Assembly (NCBI GenBank): GCA_013376985.1 | Contig: JACABB010000038.1 | Coordinates: 1 to 40,054 of the forward strand | Source: Bacteroidales bacterium | GTDB lineage: Bacteria > Bacteroidota > Bacteroidia > Bacteroidales > Tenuifilaceae | Length of the DNA stretch: 40,054 nucleotides | Direction: 5' to 3' | Program-made: the position numbers and the translations under genes | Shown here: positions 11,018 through 20,386 of the stretch, in pieces | How positions within the stretch are numbered: position 1 is the stretch's first letter | How the letters are laid out: every line of letters begins with the position of its first letter | The notes under the pieces: model-generated | Databases searched by the model: none | Told to the model about the DNA's origin: nothing | The model's input: only the letters and a program-made list of their open reading frames with translations

Positions 11018-12736
11018 TTAGCTGAAATCGAGATTAAGTTGCTGTTTTAGTTTTGCTAAGGTTGGATTTTTTTGAAGCATAAATTTGAACTTGTCGTCTG
11101 AGGTGTAAAGCCTATTCTGAGTTTGTTGCTCCTCAATTGTTTCAACTATTTCTATCCGTTTATTTTTAAGTTGATTACGAATGTATAATAGTAGGTCAGG
11201 TTTTATTTCGGAAAACAAATCAACCTGTAGCTGACTTTCGAGAACAATTTCAATTTTATAATCATCAATAAGGTGAGGTTGATATGATTGAAGTATACTG
11301 CTATGATTTGGTTTGTCTTCTTTTATTTGGTTGATAAATAATCGCCAACCATTAAGAAGGTTTTCCTCGGATATAACAGAAACCTCAACATCAACAATAT
11401 TGCTATTTCCATATTCATCAGGAATGGGTTCGGCAATAATCTCAGAGGTCTCTACCTTAGTAGCAGAAACAGTGCCATTTACAGCATTTTTAATTGATAT
11501 GGATTTGGGGGCAACTCTATTTACCTGAGGTTTAGCAGGTATTTCATTCAAAGATGAACTAATTGGTTGCCTTGGTATACTTTTCTTTACCTCCGGTTCA
11601 AGATGAACATCGTCTAAATCTTGGTTACTATCTTTTTTTTTTTCCTGATTAAGACCGCAAAGTTTAATCAGCATCAGCTCAACGTGAAGTCTTTGATTCG
11701 TGCTTTGCCGGAATGTGACATCGCATTGGTTTGCTTGATCTAATGCGCTAATCAAAAAATCTGGTGGGCAAATAGCAGCCATATTTTTATACCTCTCAGC
11801 AATTGCGGCTCCAACCTCAAGCAAAGAGAGTGTTTGACTATCCTTGCAAACCAGCAGGTTTCGAAGGTGATTGCTTAATCCCGATACAAATTGCTGAGCA
11901 TCAAAGCCCTTTGACAAGAGTTCGTCAAAAATCCTTAATGAATCGGTGTAATTGCCACTATTAAAATTCTCCGTCAGCTTAAAGTAGTATTGATAGTCAA
12001 GAACATTCAAGTTTTCAATTACATTGCTGTATGTAATGTTGTTATCGCTAAAACTTACTACCTGATCAAATATAGATAATGCATCACGCATTGCTCCATC
12101 GGCTTTTTGAGCAATGATGTTTAATGCCTCTACTTCATATTTAACTCCTTCATTTTTAGCAATATGTTCTAAATAGGTAACAGTGTCTTCAACTTTTATC
12201 CTATTAAAATCATATATCTGACAACGTGAAAGAATGGTAGGAAGTATTTTATGCTTCTCGGTTGTTGCCAATATAAAGATGGCATGAGCAGGTGGTTCTT
12301 CAAGCGTTTTAAGAAAAGCATTGAATGCTGATTGTGACAGCATGTGTACCTCGTCAATTATGTACACGCTATATTTACCAATCTGAGGAGGGATTCTTAC
12401 CTGTTCTATCAGCTTACGAATTCCCTCTACCGAGTTATTGGATGCAGCATCAAGTTCATGAATATTAAAAGATCGTGATGAATTAAATGAAACACAACTT
12501 TCGCACTCATTACAAGCTTCTATTTGGGGGCTTTGGTTTAAGCAGTTTATGGTTTTGGCGAAAATTCTAGCGCAAGTAGTTTTTCCAACACCTCTTGGAC
12601 CGCAAAATAGATAGGCTTGTGCAAGGTGTTTCCGTTGAATTGCATTTTTTAAAGTAGTAGCTATTGATAGCTGCCCAACTACGCTATGGAAGTTAGATGG
12701 ACGGTATTTTCTTGCCGATACAACAAAATTCTCCAT
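11018..12736 (-). CDS. dnaX: DNA polymerase III subunit gamma/tau
   Basis: A 572-residue AAA+ clamp-loader subunit that loads the sliding clamp and links polymerases at the fork. Walker A is GPRGVGKT (46-53), the zinc cysteines are C65, C75, C78 and C81, Walker B is IIDEVHML, and sensor 1 is FILATTEKHKI. Domain III follows to about residue 360, then a low-complexity linker (about 365-450) and a C-terminal tau-like domain (about 460-572). No programmed frameshift was looked for beyond a run of nine T's at 11634-11642 in the linker region (A's in the mRNA), which could allow slippage to make a short gamma form. Single gene, own candidate promoter. Confidence 0.96.
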   Translation of the reverse strand: MENFVVSARKYRPSNFHSVVGQLSIATTLKNAIQRKHLAQAYLFCGPRGVGKTTCARIFAKTINCLNQSPQIEACNECESCVSFNSSRSFNIHELDAASNNSVEGIRKLIEQVRIPPQIGKYSVYIIDEVHMLSQSAFNAFLKTLEEPPAHAIFILATTEKHKILPTILSRCQIYDFNRIKVEDTVTYLEHIAKNEGVKYEVEALNIIAQKADGAMRDALSIFDQVVSFSDNNITYSNVIENLNVLDYQYYFKLTENFNSGNYTDSLRIFDELLSKGFDAQQFVSGLSNHLRNLLVCKDSQTLSLLEVGAAIAERYKNMAAICPPDFLISALDQANQCDVTFRQSTNQRLHVELMLIKLCGLNQEKKKDSNQDLDDVHLEPEVKKSIPRQPISSSLNEIPAKPQVNRVAPKSISIKNAVNGTVSATKVETSEIIAEPIPDEYGNSNIVDVEVSVISEENLLNGWRLFINQIKEDKPNHSSILQSYQPHLIDDYKIEIVLESQLQVDLFSEIKPDLLLYIRNQLKNKRIEIVETIEEQQTQNRLYTSDDKFKFMLQKNPTLAKLKQQLNLDFS

Positions 12737-12777
12737 AATTAGTAATAATGCACTTTTTTAAATGCGATTGAAGATTA

Positions 12778-12810
12778 CAAAAATAGTTAAAATGATTTTA
12801 GGGATTTCAA
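12778..12810 (-). promoter_or_regulatory. Candidate dnaX promoter (-33 and -7)
   Basis: On the minus strand a TTG (12810-12808) is followed after 22 bases by TATTTTTG (12785-12778), the Bacteroidota -33/-7 pattern with spacing slightly above the usual 19-21. The -7 box lies about 42 bp before the dnaX ATG. Confidence 0.4.
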
Positions 12811-12954
12811 TAATAAGAAAATGATTATGTAGATTATTGTATTATAAACAATTAAGTTATCAACAGGTAGAGGGCAGATAGTGTAGAATGAAAAATGGAA
12901 TATTATTCACTTCTTCATTGGGCTTAGTTAAATATTTCAATCCATAATCACTTC

Positions 12955-12989
12955 AACTTAACAATAATATATTTAATTTATTGTAAGTT
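12955..12989 (-). terminator. AT-rich hairpin after the che cluster
   Basis: AACTTAACAATAA (12955-12967) pairs with TTATTGTAAGTT (12978-12989), with one bulged base and a ten-base loop. It begins ten bases after the stop codon of the last che-cluster gene. No clear T-run follows on the minus strand, so it is at best a weak terminator or mRNA 3' end stabiliser. Confidence 0.35.
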
Positions 12990-12998
12990 AATCAATTT

Positions 12999-15281
12999 CT
13001 AGAATAAATCAACTGAGATATTTTGTATGAAAGCGGTATAGGTTATCTCTTTGCCAATTTTGGTCTCAGAAAGAAGCATTAGAACTGGAATTTCTTTTCC
13101 ACTTTTGGACGTAATATTAATCTCCCTACGCTGACCAACTATTTTCTGTTTCTCAGGATCAAGGTACGCATCAAGAAAATCGTCTTTCCCATCAATTTCG
13201 TTAGGGAAAAGTAAACGTATGTTTTGATCAATAATATAATTCTTACTAACTTCAAATAATTGCTCAGCAGCATTATTAAAGAAGTTTACAATTCCATCCT
13301 GATCGGTTATAACTACAGCATCCAAGAAGCCTTCAAGTATTTTCTCATTTCTTATTTTAGTTTTTTCAATTTCTTTAAACTGATTTTTAACTTCCTCACG
13401 AGCTTGGCGAAGTTTTCTGTTAAGTTCAACCTCATTCTGCCGAAGTAAATCTTCTTGAACCATTAAGCGATCTGTTTGTTCTTTCGATTCCTTCTCCATC
13501 GCCTTCTCCCTGGTAATATCATTGGCTATGAAAATAACCTTGGCAATCTCTTCATACATATCCTTTACAACAGAGAAAGTAACTCTTAGCCAACGCTCGT
13601 CCTCTGCTTTCGTTAAAAATTTCAAGGGGCCTTCAAAAGAAATTCCATGGGTAAGATCATCCCATATTCTTTCAAGGTTTTTTCGATCGTTTTCTGCTAC
13701 AAAATCATAAATTGATTTTGTTTTTGCATCATGAAAATTATATCCAGTAGTTGCTAAAAACTTCTCATTTGCATCAAGCAATTCACCCGTTGGAGAGAAT
13801 TCGCTTTTAATACTAGAAATGTTAAGTGCATTTATTTGACCTTCAAAATCTAGACTTTGTTTCTTTTGATCTGTAGTATCTATAGCAAGAAATAACACTT
13901 TTTCAACTCCTCCAAACTGATTTCGAACACATGTATATGTTGCAATTGTCCATAAATCTTTACCACTTCTTGTAACATGTTTCAAATCTCCTTCAAAATG
14001 CTTACCTCCTTTAGCAAGGTTTTTCCAAAGATCATCAAACCAAAGTCTATCTTTCTTATTGATAAACATATATATATTCTTTCCCTCAACTTCGCTATTA
14101 CTACTATATTCAAGTTTGTTAAGAAAGCGAGTATTTGCATATAGCAATGTTCCATTAACATCATACTCAGCTCGAATAAGCGTATGGTTAACTGAATTGG
14201 TAAAACTTATAAACTTTTCCGCTTGTCGAGACGCTTCTTCTTGAGTAGCTTGTAATTCTTCCATATTCTGTCTCATTTGCTCTTCCTGAGCAGCAAGAAT
14301 TTCAGATTGACTCTGTGATTCGCGCAAAAGTTTGGAAGTTCTAATGTTTATTTTTACAGTTGCTATAGTTGATGCAATACTTTCTGCAACCTTCTCAACG
14401 AAATCAATCTGATATTTTTCAAAAACATTAAAAGAGGCAATTTCTATTACCCCATGAATTTCATCACGAACCTTTAAAGGAACTACAAGTAAACATTTGG
14501 GGTTTGCCTTACCAAGGCCTGACGTAATATTCAGATAGGTATCTGGTACTTTTTTAAGAAAAATAGTTTGCGCCTCTAATACGCAGGTTCCAACAATGCC
14601 TTCTCCCCACTCTACTCTTTGATCTGCGAATTTTCTACGTTCATAAGCATAGCATGCTGTTTGTAGAAAATGCTTATCACCAGGATCATTATCTTCTAAT
14701 AGATAAAATCCACCTTGATTAGCACCAACATATTTTACTAGATTACTGATAACTTGATAGGATAATTCCTCCATATTATCATTGTCCGAGCGAAGAATTT
14801 CACCGAATTTGGCCATTCCTTCTGCCACCCAGTTTCTCTGCTCATCTTCTTGCCGTCTAGTAATCTCCTCCTGCTTGCTTATTTTAAGATTATCTCTTAA
14901 GTTAACAATGGATTTTCCTAAAATATCAGATTCATCAAGAGCGTAATCAGCATCAATATCACCCCCTCTTAATTTTTCAACAAAACGATAGAGTTTGCGC
15001 TGACGAGAAAGTTCGGTTTCTAAGTTATCGTTGAGTTCTGTTTGAACAGTTGAAACGTATCGGGCAACATAGTATGAAACAGTTACAAGTAAAAAAGGCA
15101 ATAGATCAAAAAAGTATAATATTGGTGTTATCCTATGCAGTTCTAAAACACCTGAAAAGGTTAAAGCTATTTTATATACAATCGCCTCGATTAAAAAAAT
15201 AATAAATAATAAAAAAAGTCCAATAAAAAACCCAATCAGGGTATATCTAAAAACAAATGATTTTGAGTATTTACGATCCAT
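12999..15281 (-). CDS. Membrane GAF and multi-PAS sensor protein without output domain
   Basis: A 760-residue protein. Two membrane helices (about 12-38 and 52-73) are followed by a coiled coil, a GAF domain (about 160-315), a second coiled coil with QMRQNMEELQATQEE (about 335-349), two PAS domains (about 360-475 and 490-605), a third coiled coil (about 610-655) and a third PAS (about 655-757). There is no HisKA, HATPase, GGDEF, EAL, methyl-accepting or phosphatase domain. It is in the same direction as cheB, separated by 291 bp, so it may be the end of the che cluster or have its own promoter. I infer a ligand- or redox-sensing scaffold for the Che proteins. It ends in SVDLF. Confidence 0.85.
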   Translation of the reverse strand: MDRKYSKSFVFRYTLIGFFIGLFLLFIIFLIEAIVYKIALTFSGVLELHRITPILYFFDLLPFLLVTVSYYVARYVSTVQTELNDNLETELSRQRKLYRFVEKLRGGDIDADYALDESDILGKSIVNLRDNLKISKQEEITRRQEDEQRNWVAEGMAKFGEILRSDNDNMEELSYQVISNLVKYVGANQGGFYLLEDNDPGDKHFLQTACYAYERRKFADQRVEWGEGIVGTCVLEAQTIFLKKVPDTYLNITSGLGKANPKCLLVVPLKVRDEIHGVIEIASFNVFEKYQIDFVEKVAESIASTIATVKINIRTSKLLRESQSQSEILAAQEEQMRQNMEELQATQEEASRQAEKFISFTNSVNHTLIRAEYDVNGTLLYANTRFLNKLEYSSNSEVEGKNIYMFINKKDRLWFDDLWKNLAKGGKHFEGDLKHVTRSGKDLWTIATYTCVRNQFGGVEKVLFLAIDTTDQKKQSLDFEGQINALNISSIKSEFSPTGELLDANEKFLATTGYNFHDAKTKSIYDFVAENDRKNLERIWDDLTHGISFEGPLKFLTKAEDERWLRVTFSVVKDMYEEIAKVIFIANDITREKAMEKESKEQTDRLMVQEDLLRQNEVELNRKLRQAREEVKNQFKEIEKTKIRNEKILEGFLDAVVITDQDGIVNFFNNAAEQLFEVSKNYIIDQNIRLLFPNEIDGKDDFLDAYLDPEKQKIVGQRREINITSKSGKEIPVLMLLSETKIGKEITYTAFIQNISVDLF

Positions 15282-15572
15282 AATAGTCGAAAATTTGACT
15301 AAAAATAGATAATTTTTGATTCTAATGATACGTTGTGATTCTTTTTTTTAAAAGAATCAAATGTTTTTGATTCAATAGTATTCTTATCGACCTAATATTT
15401 AACTAGATGAAAGGTTTCATAAAGGAATAAAAGGTGCGATTGAAAAATATAAGAAAAACTGTTTTAAGCCTAGAGGAAATGTTTTATGACCAATATAATA
15501 ACCTATTATTCCAGTATAGTTTAAAAGAAAACTACGTAAAATGATATCCTTCTTTAAAAATATGTAACCAAC

Positions 15573-16646
15573 TTACCAACTAGGTTTTAAAATAAACGGA
15601 GCAATACCCTCTAGGGGTAGAATCTTATCTACAGCACCTAATTTAATTGCTTCTTTAGGCATTCCAAATACAATACAACTATTTTCATCCTGTGCAATTG
15701 TTTTGGCACCCGCTTCTTTCATTTCCAGCAAACCTCTAGCTCCATCATCGCCCATACCTGTCATAATAACCCCTACGGCATTTGCGCCAGCATATTTTGC
15801 AGTACTCCTAAAAAGAACATCAACAGAAGGTCGATGACGGTTTACCAAAGGTCCTTCTTGTACTTCAACATAATACCTAGCCCCGCTTCGTTTTAAAAGC
15901 GTGTGATAATTGCCTGGAGCAATTAGTGCATGTCCAGGTAAAACAGCATCTCCATTTTTAGCTTCTTCTACAGTAATTTTACATATTTCGTTCAACCGAT
16001 TTGCAAACGATTTTGTAAATTTTTCAGGCATGTGCTGCACTATAACAACCCCAGGGCAATTAATAGGTAAAGCTTTTAAAAACAATGTCAGTGCTTCTGT
16101 TCCTCCTGTTGATGCCCCCACTGCAATGACTATTTCAGTTGTTTTTAACATACTATTAGCACCAACCAGTGGCGATAGAATAACATCTGCTGATAATTTC
16201 GGTTGCACCTCATGAATATCAATAATTTTCCTTCTTTTGATTTTCGAATTTGCTGCTGCTTTTATGGCATCACAAATCCGAATCTGAGATTCTTCAATAA
16301 ACTGCTTGGTATTCATCTGCGGTTTTGTAATAATCTCTAAGGCACCATACTCTAATGCTCTTATCCCAGTCTTGGTTCCGGCCTCAGTTAAGCTTGAAAT
16401 TATTACAACAGGTATTGGATGTTGAGACATTATCTTTTTCAGAAAGGTCAAACCATCCATCCGAGGCATTTCTACATCTAAGGTTATTACATCAGGAACT
16501 TCTTCTGCTATTTTTTTTGCAGCATAAAATGGATCTGGTGCAGTTCCCAGCACCTCCAGCATGGGATCATTAGAAATAATTTGTGATAAACTCTGCCGCA
16601 CAACTGCTGAGTCATCCACTATTAATACTCTAATTTTTTTTGACAT
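15573..16646 (-). CDS. cheB: Chemotaxis protein-glutamate methylesterase CheB
   Basis: A 357-residue two-domain enzyme that removes methyl groups from chemoreceptor glutamates and deamidates glutamines. The receiver domain (1-120) has acidic residues D11/D12, phospho-acceptor Asp57 ([12 protein letters not shown]) and Lys109 (ITKP). The esterase domain (about 170-350) shows catalytic Ser179 (VGASTGG), His205 (VQHMPE) and the Asp of MTGMGDDGA (300/301). CheD lies 19 bp upstream in the same direction. Full length and apparently intact. Confidence 0.97.
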   Translation of the reverse strand: MSKKIRVLIVDDSAVVRQSLSQIISNDPMLEVLGTAPDPFYAAKKIAEEVPDVITLDVEMPRMDGLTFLKKIMSQHPIPVVIISSLTEAGTKTGIRALEYGALEIITKPQMNTKQFIEESQIRICDAIKAAANSKIKRRKIIDIHEVQPKLSADVILSPLVGANSMLKTTEIVIAVGASTGGTEALTLFLKALPINCPGVVIVQHMPEKFTKSFANRLNEICKITVEEAKNGDAVLPGHALIAPGNYHTLLKRSGARYYVEVQEGPLVNRHRPSVDVLFRSTAKYAGANAVGVIMTGMGDDGARGLLEMKEAGAKTIAQDENSCIVFGMPKEAIKLGAVDKILPLEGIAPFILKPSW

Positions 16647-16665
16647 CTATTTAAAGTATACGTAG

Positions 16666-17151
16666 TTAAACCAAATTATTTTTACTCGCATCTTTATCAA
16701 TGAAGCGTTGTTTTACTTCCCCTGTAAAAGAATTAAACTCAATTTTGCGACCAAGTTTACCGCCAACACTCTTAGCTACAATAGGAATCTTAAGGCTCTC
16801 TAACATCTCATAGGCTATAGCAATATTTCTAGTTCCAATATTAAAAACTTTTATATTCGATTCAATCACTTCGGCACCACCAAATACTTTAGCGATTAGG
16901 TTACTCTTTTGTGAGCCAAGAAGAAGCATTTTATCAACTAATTTTTCTGCAGCGATATTGCCATACTTGGGACTGGCAAGACCTTGACCATTCCATAAAG
17001 GAAGCATAAAATGGTTTATACCTCCTATTTTTAGGACAGGATCATACAAACAAATTGCAACACATGAACCTAATATTGTATTAACACTTGTAGGTGTATG
17101 GCTTGCGAATAATGTTGATGGATAAAGAAAATATTTTTGAATCTCAATCAT
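16666..17151 (-). CDS. cheD: Chemoreceptor glutamine deamidase CheD
   Basis: A 161-residue deamidase that converts receptor glutamines to glutamates and, in other bacteria, partners the phosphatase CheC. The catalytic Cys30 and His47 are visible in NTILGSCVAICLYD and GGINHFMLP, with VFGGAEV, NIGTRN and SVGGKLGRKIEFNS matching the family's conserved blocks. No CheC or CheX gene is seen in this window, so its usual partner may be replaced or lie elsewhere. It is 10 bp downstream of the degenerate kinase gene and 19 bp before cheB. Confidence 0.94.
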   Translation of the reverse strand: MIEIQKYFLYPSTLFASHTPTSVNTILGSCVAICLYDPVLKIGGINHFMLPLWNGQGLASPKYGNIAAEKLVDKMLLLGSQKSNLIAKVFGGAEVIESNIKVFNIGTRNIAIAYEMLESLKIPIVAKSVGGKLGRKIEFNSFTGEVKQRFIDKDASKNNLV

Positions 17152-17161
17152 TTAATAATTT

Positions 17162-18061
17162 CTAAAACTCTTCAACATCACTAAAAAAAGTCTCATTTGC
17201 ATCAGAAGCAAAACCCTCAGAATGAGCATCAGATTCAGGAATTATAATTGTGAAACATGCTCCTTTCTCTATCTCGCTATCAACCTCTATTCGCCCTTTA
17301 AGCATATCAATTAAAGCCTTAGAAACAGATAATCCTAATCCATGTCCTCTATTTATAGAGTTAATTCCAGAATCAAGGCGATTGAAACGATCAAAAATTA
17401 TTGTATGATTTTCTTTTGAGATTCCAATACCATAATCCTTCACATATATTTTCAGATCATTTTCTGATACCCAAATTTTGATTTCAATTTGATTATCCTC
17501 AAAACTAAAGTTAATAGCATTCCGGATTAAATTTGAAAGTATAAGTTTTAATTTTTCAGGATCGGTTTTAAATACAAAACTTTTCGTTTTATCTAATCGT
17601 TCGTGGTGTTGAACTTTAAAAATCAGTTTTTTCTTCTTTGCCTCGTACTTAAATGCCTCTAAAACGCTATCGACTAGATTATTAATATCTACTGTGAAAA
17701 TTTCTGGGTAAATATCTCCAGCTTCGATCTTTGCAGCAACGAATATGTTACGAAACTGAAAATCGAGGCTAAAGGCTTCCTCATGAATAAGGGCAATCAT
17801 AGAGAAAACCCTTTTCCAATTCTCTTTATCAACAGAAAGAATTGCTTTGGATAATCCGAGAATTGATGTGAAAGGATTAATAATCTCGTTAGTTATGTTA
17901 GAAACAAAATGACTTTTTAGCGATTCTGACTCTTCAAGCTTTTTATTTACTTGAATTAACTCTTCGTTAAGGTTTTTTAAATCTTCGAGTGCTTTTTTAT
18001 TCTCCTCAAATCGCTGCTTAAGTTCAGCCAATAAATCACTGTCGGATAGTTGATTAGTCAT
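17162..18061 (-). CDS. Histidine-kinase homologue lacking the phospho-acceptor His
   Basis: A 299-residue soluble protein with an N-terminal coiled coil (about 10-50), a HisKA-like dimer helix (about 48-110) and a HATPase domain (about 150-275). The H-box reads SNITNEIINPFTSILG: aligned with the usual NMSHEIRTPL, Asn58 replaces the phosphorylated His and the following Arg-Thr is Ile-Asn. The ATP site looks intact: N-box NLIRNAINFS, G1 KDYGIGIS, G2 GHGLGLSVSKALIDM. It probably binds ATP but cannot autophosphorylate in the standard way. It lies between cheR and cheD with tight spacing. The tail ends FSDVEEF. A His-independent regulatory or scaffold role is inferred. Confidence 0.85.
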   Translation of the reverse strand: MTNQLSDSDLLAELKQRFEENKKALEDLKNLNEELIQVNKKLEESESLKSHFVSNITNEIINPFTSILGLSKAILSVDKENWKRVFSMIALIHEEAFSLDFQFRNIFVAAKIEAGDIYPEIFTVDINNLVDSVLEAFKYEAKKKKLIFKVQHHERLDKTKSFVFKTDPEKLKLILSNLIRNAINFSFEDNQIEIKIWVSENDLKIYVKDYGIGISKENHTIIFDRFNRLDSGINSINRGHGLGLSVSKALIDMLKGRIEVDSEIEKGACFTIIIPESDAHSEGFASDANETFFSDVEEF

Positions 18062-18110
18062 AATCTTAATTTTGTTTTACTACCTAATAACCTATCATTT
18101 AATAATGGAA

Positions 18111-18968
18111 CTAAATCTTTTGAAATATTGTTGGTTTAATCTGCTTTAAAGGTACTTTCATATTTAAAATAGACTCTGAATGTCCCAAAAAAAAATATCC
18201 ACCTTCGTTAATTTTTAGACATATTTTATTAATAACTTTCTCCTGTGTTTCACGATCAAAGTATATTAGTACATTCCTACAAAAAACAACATCAAATTTA
18301 TCTTTCAAATTATAGTAATCGTCCATAAAGTTTAATCGCTCAAAGTGAATCTTACTTCTTAGCTGGTTCGAAATTTTCACTGTTGGATTTGTACGTTCCT
18401 TACTACGAAGCAAGTATTTTTGTTTTAAAGAATATGGTATACAGGCTACTCTATCCTCTTTATAAATAGCATTTGCTGCTTTCTGGAGAATATTTGTTGA
18501 TATATCTGTCCCTAGAATGTAGAAATCAAAAGATGGATTTTTTTCTAAGAACTCATATATAACAATTGCTATGGTATAAGGTTCTTCACCGCTAGAACAT
18601 CCGGCACTCCATATTTTTATAATCTTATTGAATTTTACATTACTTATATATTCCGGAAGAATTGTTGATGTAAAAAAATCAAAATGAGCTGGTTCTCTAA
18701 AAAAATCAGTTTTATTTGTGCTTACCACATCAAGCATGTGGATTATTTCATTATTCGAACCCTCATTACTAAAAACATAGTTGCAATAATCCTTGAAAGA
18801 ACTAATTCTTAATTCTTTCAATCTTTTCTGAAGCCGACTCTGAAGCATTACCCTTTTAATAGGTGGCATCTTGATACCACTCTCATGGTAAATAAAGCTA
18901 CTCAACCTATTAAAGTCGTCTAAAGTTAACTCTGCTTTATATATATCATTTAATAATGGATCAACCAT
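18111..18968 (-). CDS. cheR: Chemoreceptor methyltransferase CheR
   Basis: A 285-residue enzyme that transfers methyl groups from S-adenosylmethionine to receptor glutamates. The N-terminal helical domain (about 12-85) has SRLQKRLKEL. The catalytic domain begins NKTDFFREPAHFDFF and has the SAM motif IWSAGCSSGEEPYTIAI (119-135), ILGTDIS and FDVVFCRNVLIYFD. There is no TPR extension. The upstream gene is an outer-membrane barrel (31 bp away) and the downstream gene is the degenerate kinase (49 bp). The receptor at 27.5-29.4 kb has no NWETF-type tether for CheR. Confidence 0.96.
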   Translation of the reverse strand: MVDPLLNDIYKAELTLDDFNRLSSFIYHESGIKMPPIKRVMLQSRLQKRLKELRISSFKDYCNYVFSNEGSNNEIIHMLDVVSTNKTDFFREPAHFDFFTSTILPEYISNVKFNKIIKIWSAGCSSGEEPYTIAIVIYEFLEKNPSFDFYILGTDISTNILQKAANAIYKEDRVACIPYSLKQKYLLRSKERTNPTVKISNQLRSKIHFERLNFMDDYYNLKDKFDVVFCRNVLIYFDRETQEKVINKICLKINEGGYFFLGHSESILNMKVPLKQIKPTIFQKI

Positions 18969-18999
18969 TTAAGGGATTATTCTTAAATATGAAAACGTC

Positions 19000-20274
19000 C
19001 TAAAAATTATATTGAACTACAATCAATAATCGGCCATTGCCTGTTATTTTGGAGTTTGAAACTTTACCTTTATTATTATTGTCTATAATACCATATGCTA
19101 CAGCAGTATATTCAAACTCGGTAGAAATCTGAAATTTATCTTTTATGTAGCTAAACGATGGCGAAAATCGGTACATATAATCAATATCCATTCCGCGACT
19201 ATAATACTTATCCTTTATAAAATTATCTGTTGTTCCAAGGTTTTTGGCATATCCAAAGAATAAACCTAACTGGTATTTTTCACCGTAAGTAATATTTCCG
19301 AACATAAATAGATGATTTGTTGGAGTATAGGTTTCTTTACCCGTTAAACTATCAAGACTACTAATGGCATAACCTCCAAGTAAAAGGTGTTCATAGAGAT
19401 TTTGCCCTAATATTCCTTTTACTCTTACTGCTAATTTTGTAGTTTGATATTTTATATAAAGCATGCTTGAGTATGAGTTTATTCGCTCATTAGTTACATA
19501 CTTTAGAGTTGGTGTCTTTATTGAGGTTGTAAAAAGCCTTGGCCGCAAGGTTTTGTAGTCAAAAGAACCTCCAATGGTAAAAGAGCCACTAGTTAATTGT
19601 AAATTGGCATTTAAATTCGGTTTTAGTCCATTTCTTAGATACGTGGTTGATGCATCATTTGGTCCTAAACTCCTACTGTCGCTCTGATATACTAAAGATA
19701 ATGAAAGCGATAATCCTTCAGTAAGTTTTTGCTTAAAAGTTAGCTGAGGGCTACGGTTAAAGCTCTGAAAAGGGGCTCCCGTATTTAAACTGATAACAGA
19801 GGGAAAAACATCTGTAACAAACATCGGATGCCATGTTAATCCAAAAAGCAATGAACTTTTTTCCCATTGCAACTTGGTATATGCATGACGAAGCCTTATG
19901 CTAACTAATGAATTAGTTCCTGATATATTATTAATTCCCGTAAAATCGCCCTCGAGGATGATTATAGATTTTGCTTTAAAAAGGCTTGGCATTGTTATAT
20001 TGGTCCTAATTCTGGAAGCCATTGCAAGAGCATTTATATTTGGAGCAGCCTGAATATCTGCCCCATTTGCATCCAACTCTGGTTTTTTGGGGTATAGCAA
20101 TAATATACCATCAACGGCATCAACTACTTGACGAGAATCATACCAGTAATCACCTCGAAAAAAGCCACTAAAATCAATCTTTATTTTTTCAATTTTAACT
20201 GAATCAACTGTACTGGCAAAAATATTTGAGCAAGAAAGAAGTAGAATACTCAAATAAAAAAAAAATCTTTTCAT
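19000..20274 (-). CDS. Outer-membrane beta-barrel protein within the che cluster
   Basis: I prefer the ATG at 20274, which gives a clean signal peptide MKRFFFYLSILLLSCSNIFA and a 424-residue protein; an in-frame ATG at 20304 adds ten residues. The mature protein alternates polar and hydrophobic residues in many short strands and ends in VVQYNF, the aromatic C-terminal signal for barrel insertion. It resembles DcaP-like or OprP-type porins in outline, but I cannot name its family with certainty. It lies between cheW (82 bp to the start) and cheR (31 bp), all leftward, so it is probably co-transcribed with them. Its role in sensing or uptake is unknown. Confidence 0.75.
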   Translation of the reverse strand: MKRFFFYLSILLLSCSNIFASTVDSVKIEKIKIDFSGFFRGDYWYDSRQVVDAVDGILLLYPKKPELDANGADIQAAPNINALAMASRIRTNITMPSLFKAKSIIILEGDFTGINNISGTNSLVSIRLRHAYTKLQWEKSSLLFGLTWHPMFVTDVFPSVISLNTGAPFQSFNRSPQLTFKQKLTEGLSLSLSLVYQSDSRSLGPNDASTTYLRNGLKPNLNANLQLTSGSFTIGGSFDYKTLRPRLFTTSIKTPTLKYVTNERINSYSSMLYIKYQTTKLAVRVKGILGQNLYEHLLLGGYAISSLDSLTGKETYTPTNHLFMFGNITYGEKYQLGLFFGYAKNLGTTDNFIKDKYYSRGMDIDYMYRFSPSFSYIKDKFQISTEFEYTAVAYGIIDNNNKGKVSNSKITGNGRLLIVVQYNF

Positions 20275-20386
20275 AAATTTATTTAGACGAATCGTGCTGA
20301 ACATAACTAATTTATTGTCTTTATTTTTCTGTTTAATTCTAATGGATGAAAAAGAAAACTTTCAAATAATGAATAGATTCGTTGTA

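Noticed and set aside
15337-15358. GATTCTTTT/AAAAGAATC hairpin between cheB and the GAF/PAS gene
   Set aside because: The stem is almost all A and T, the loop is T's, and it lies in an AT-rich gap where such pairings are expected by chance. Not called as a terminator.
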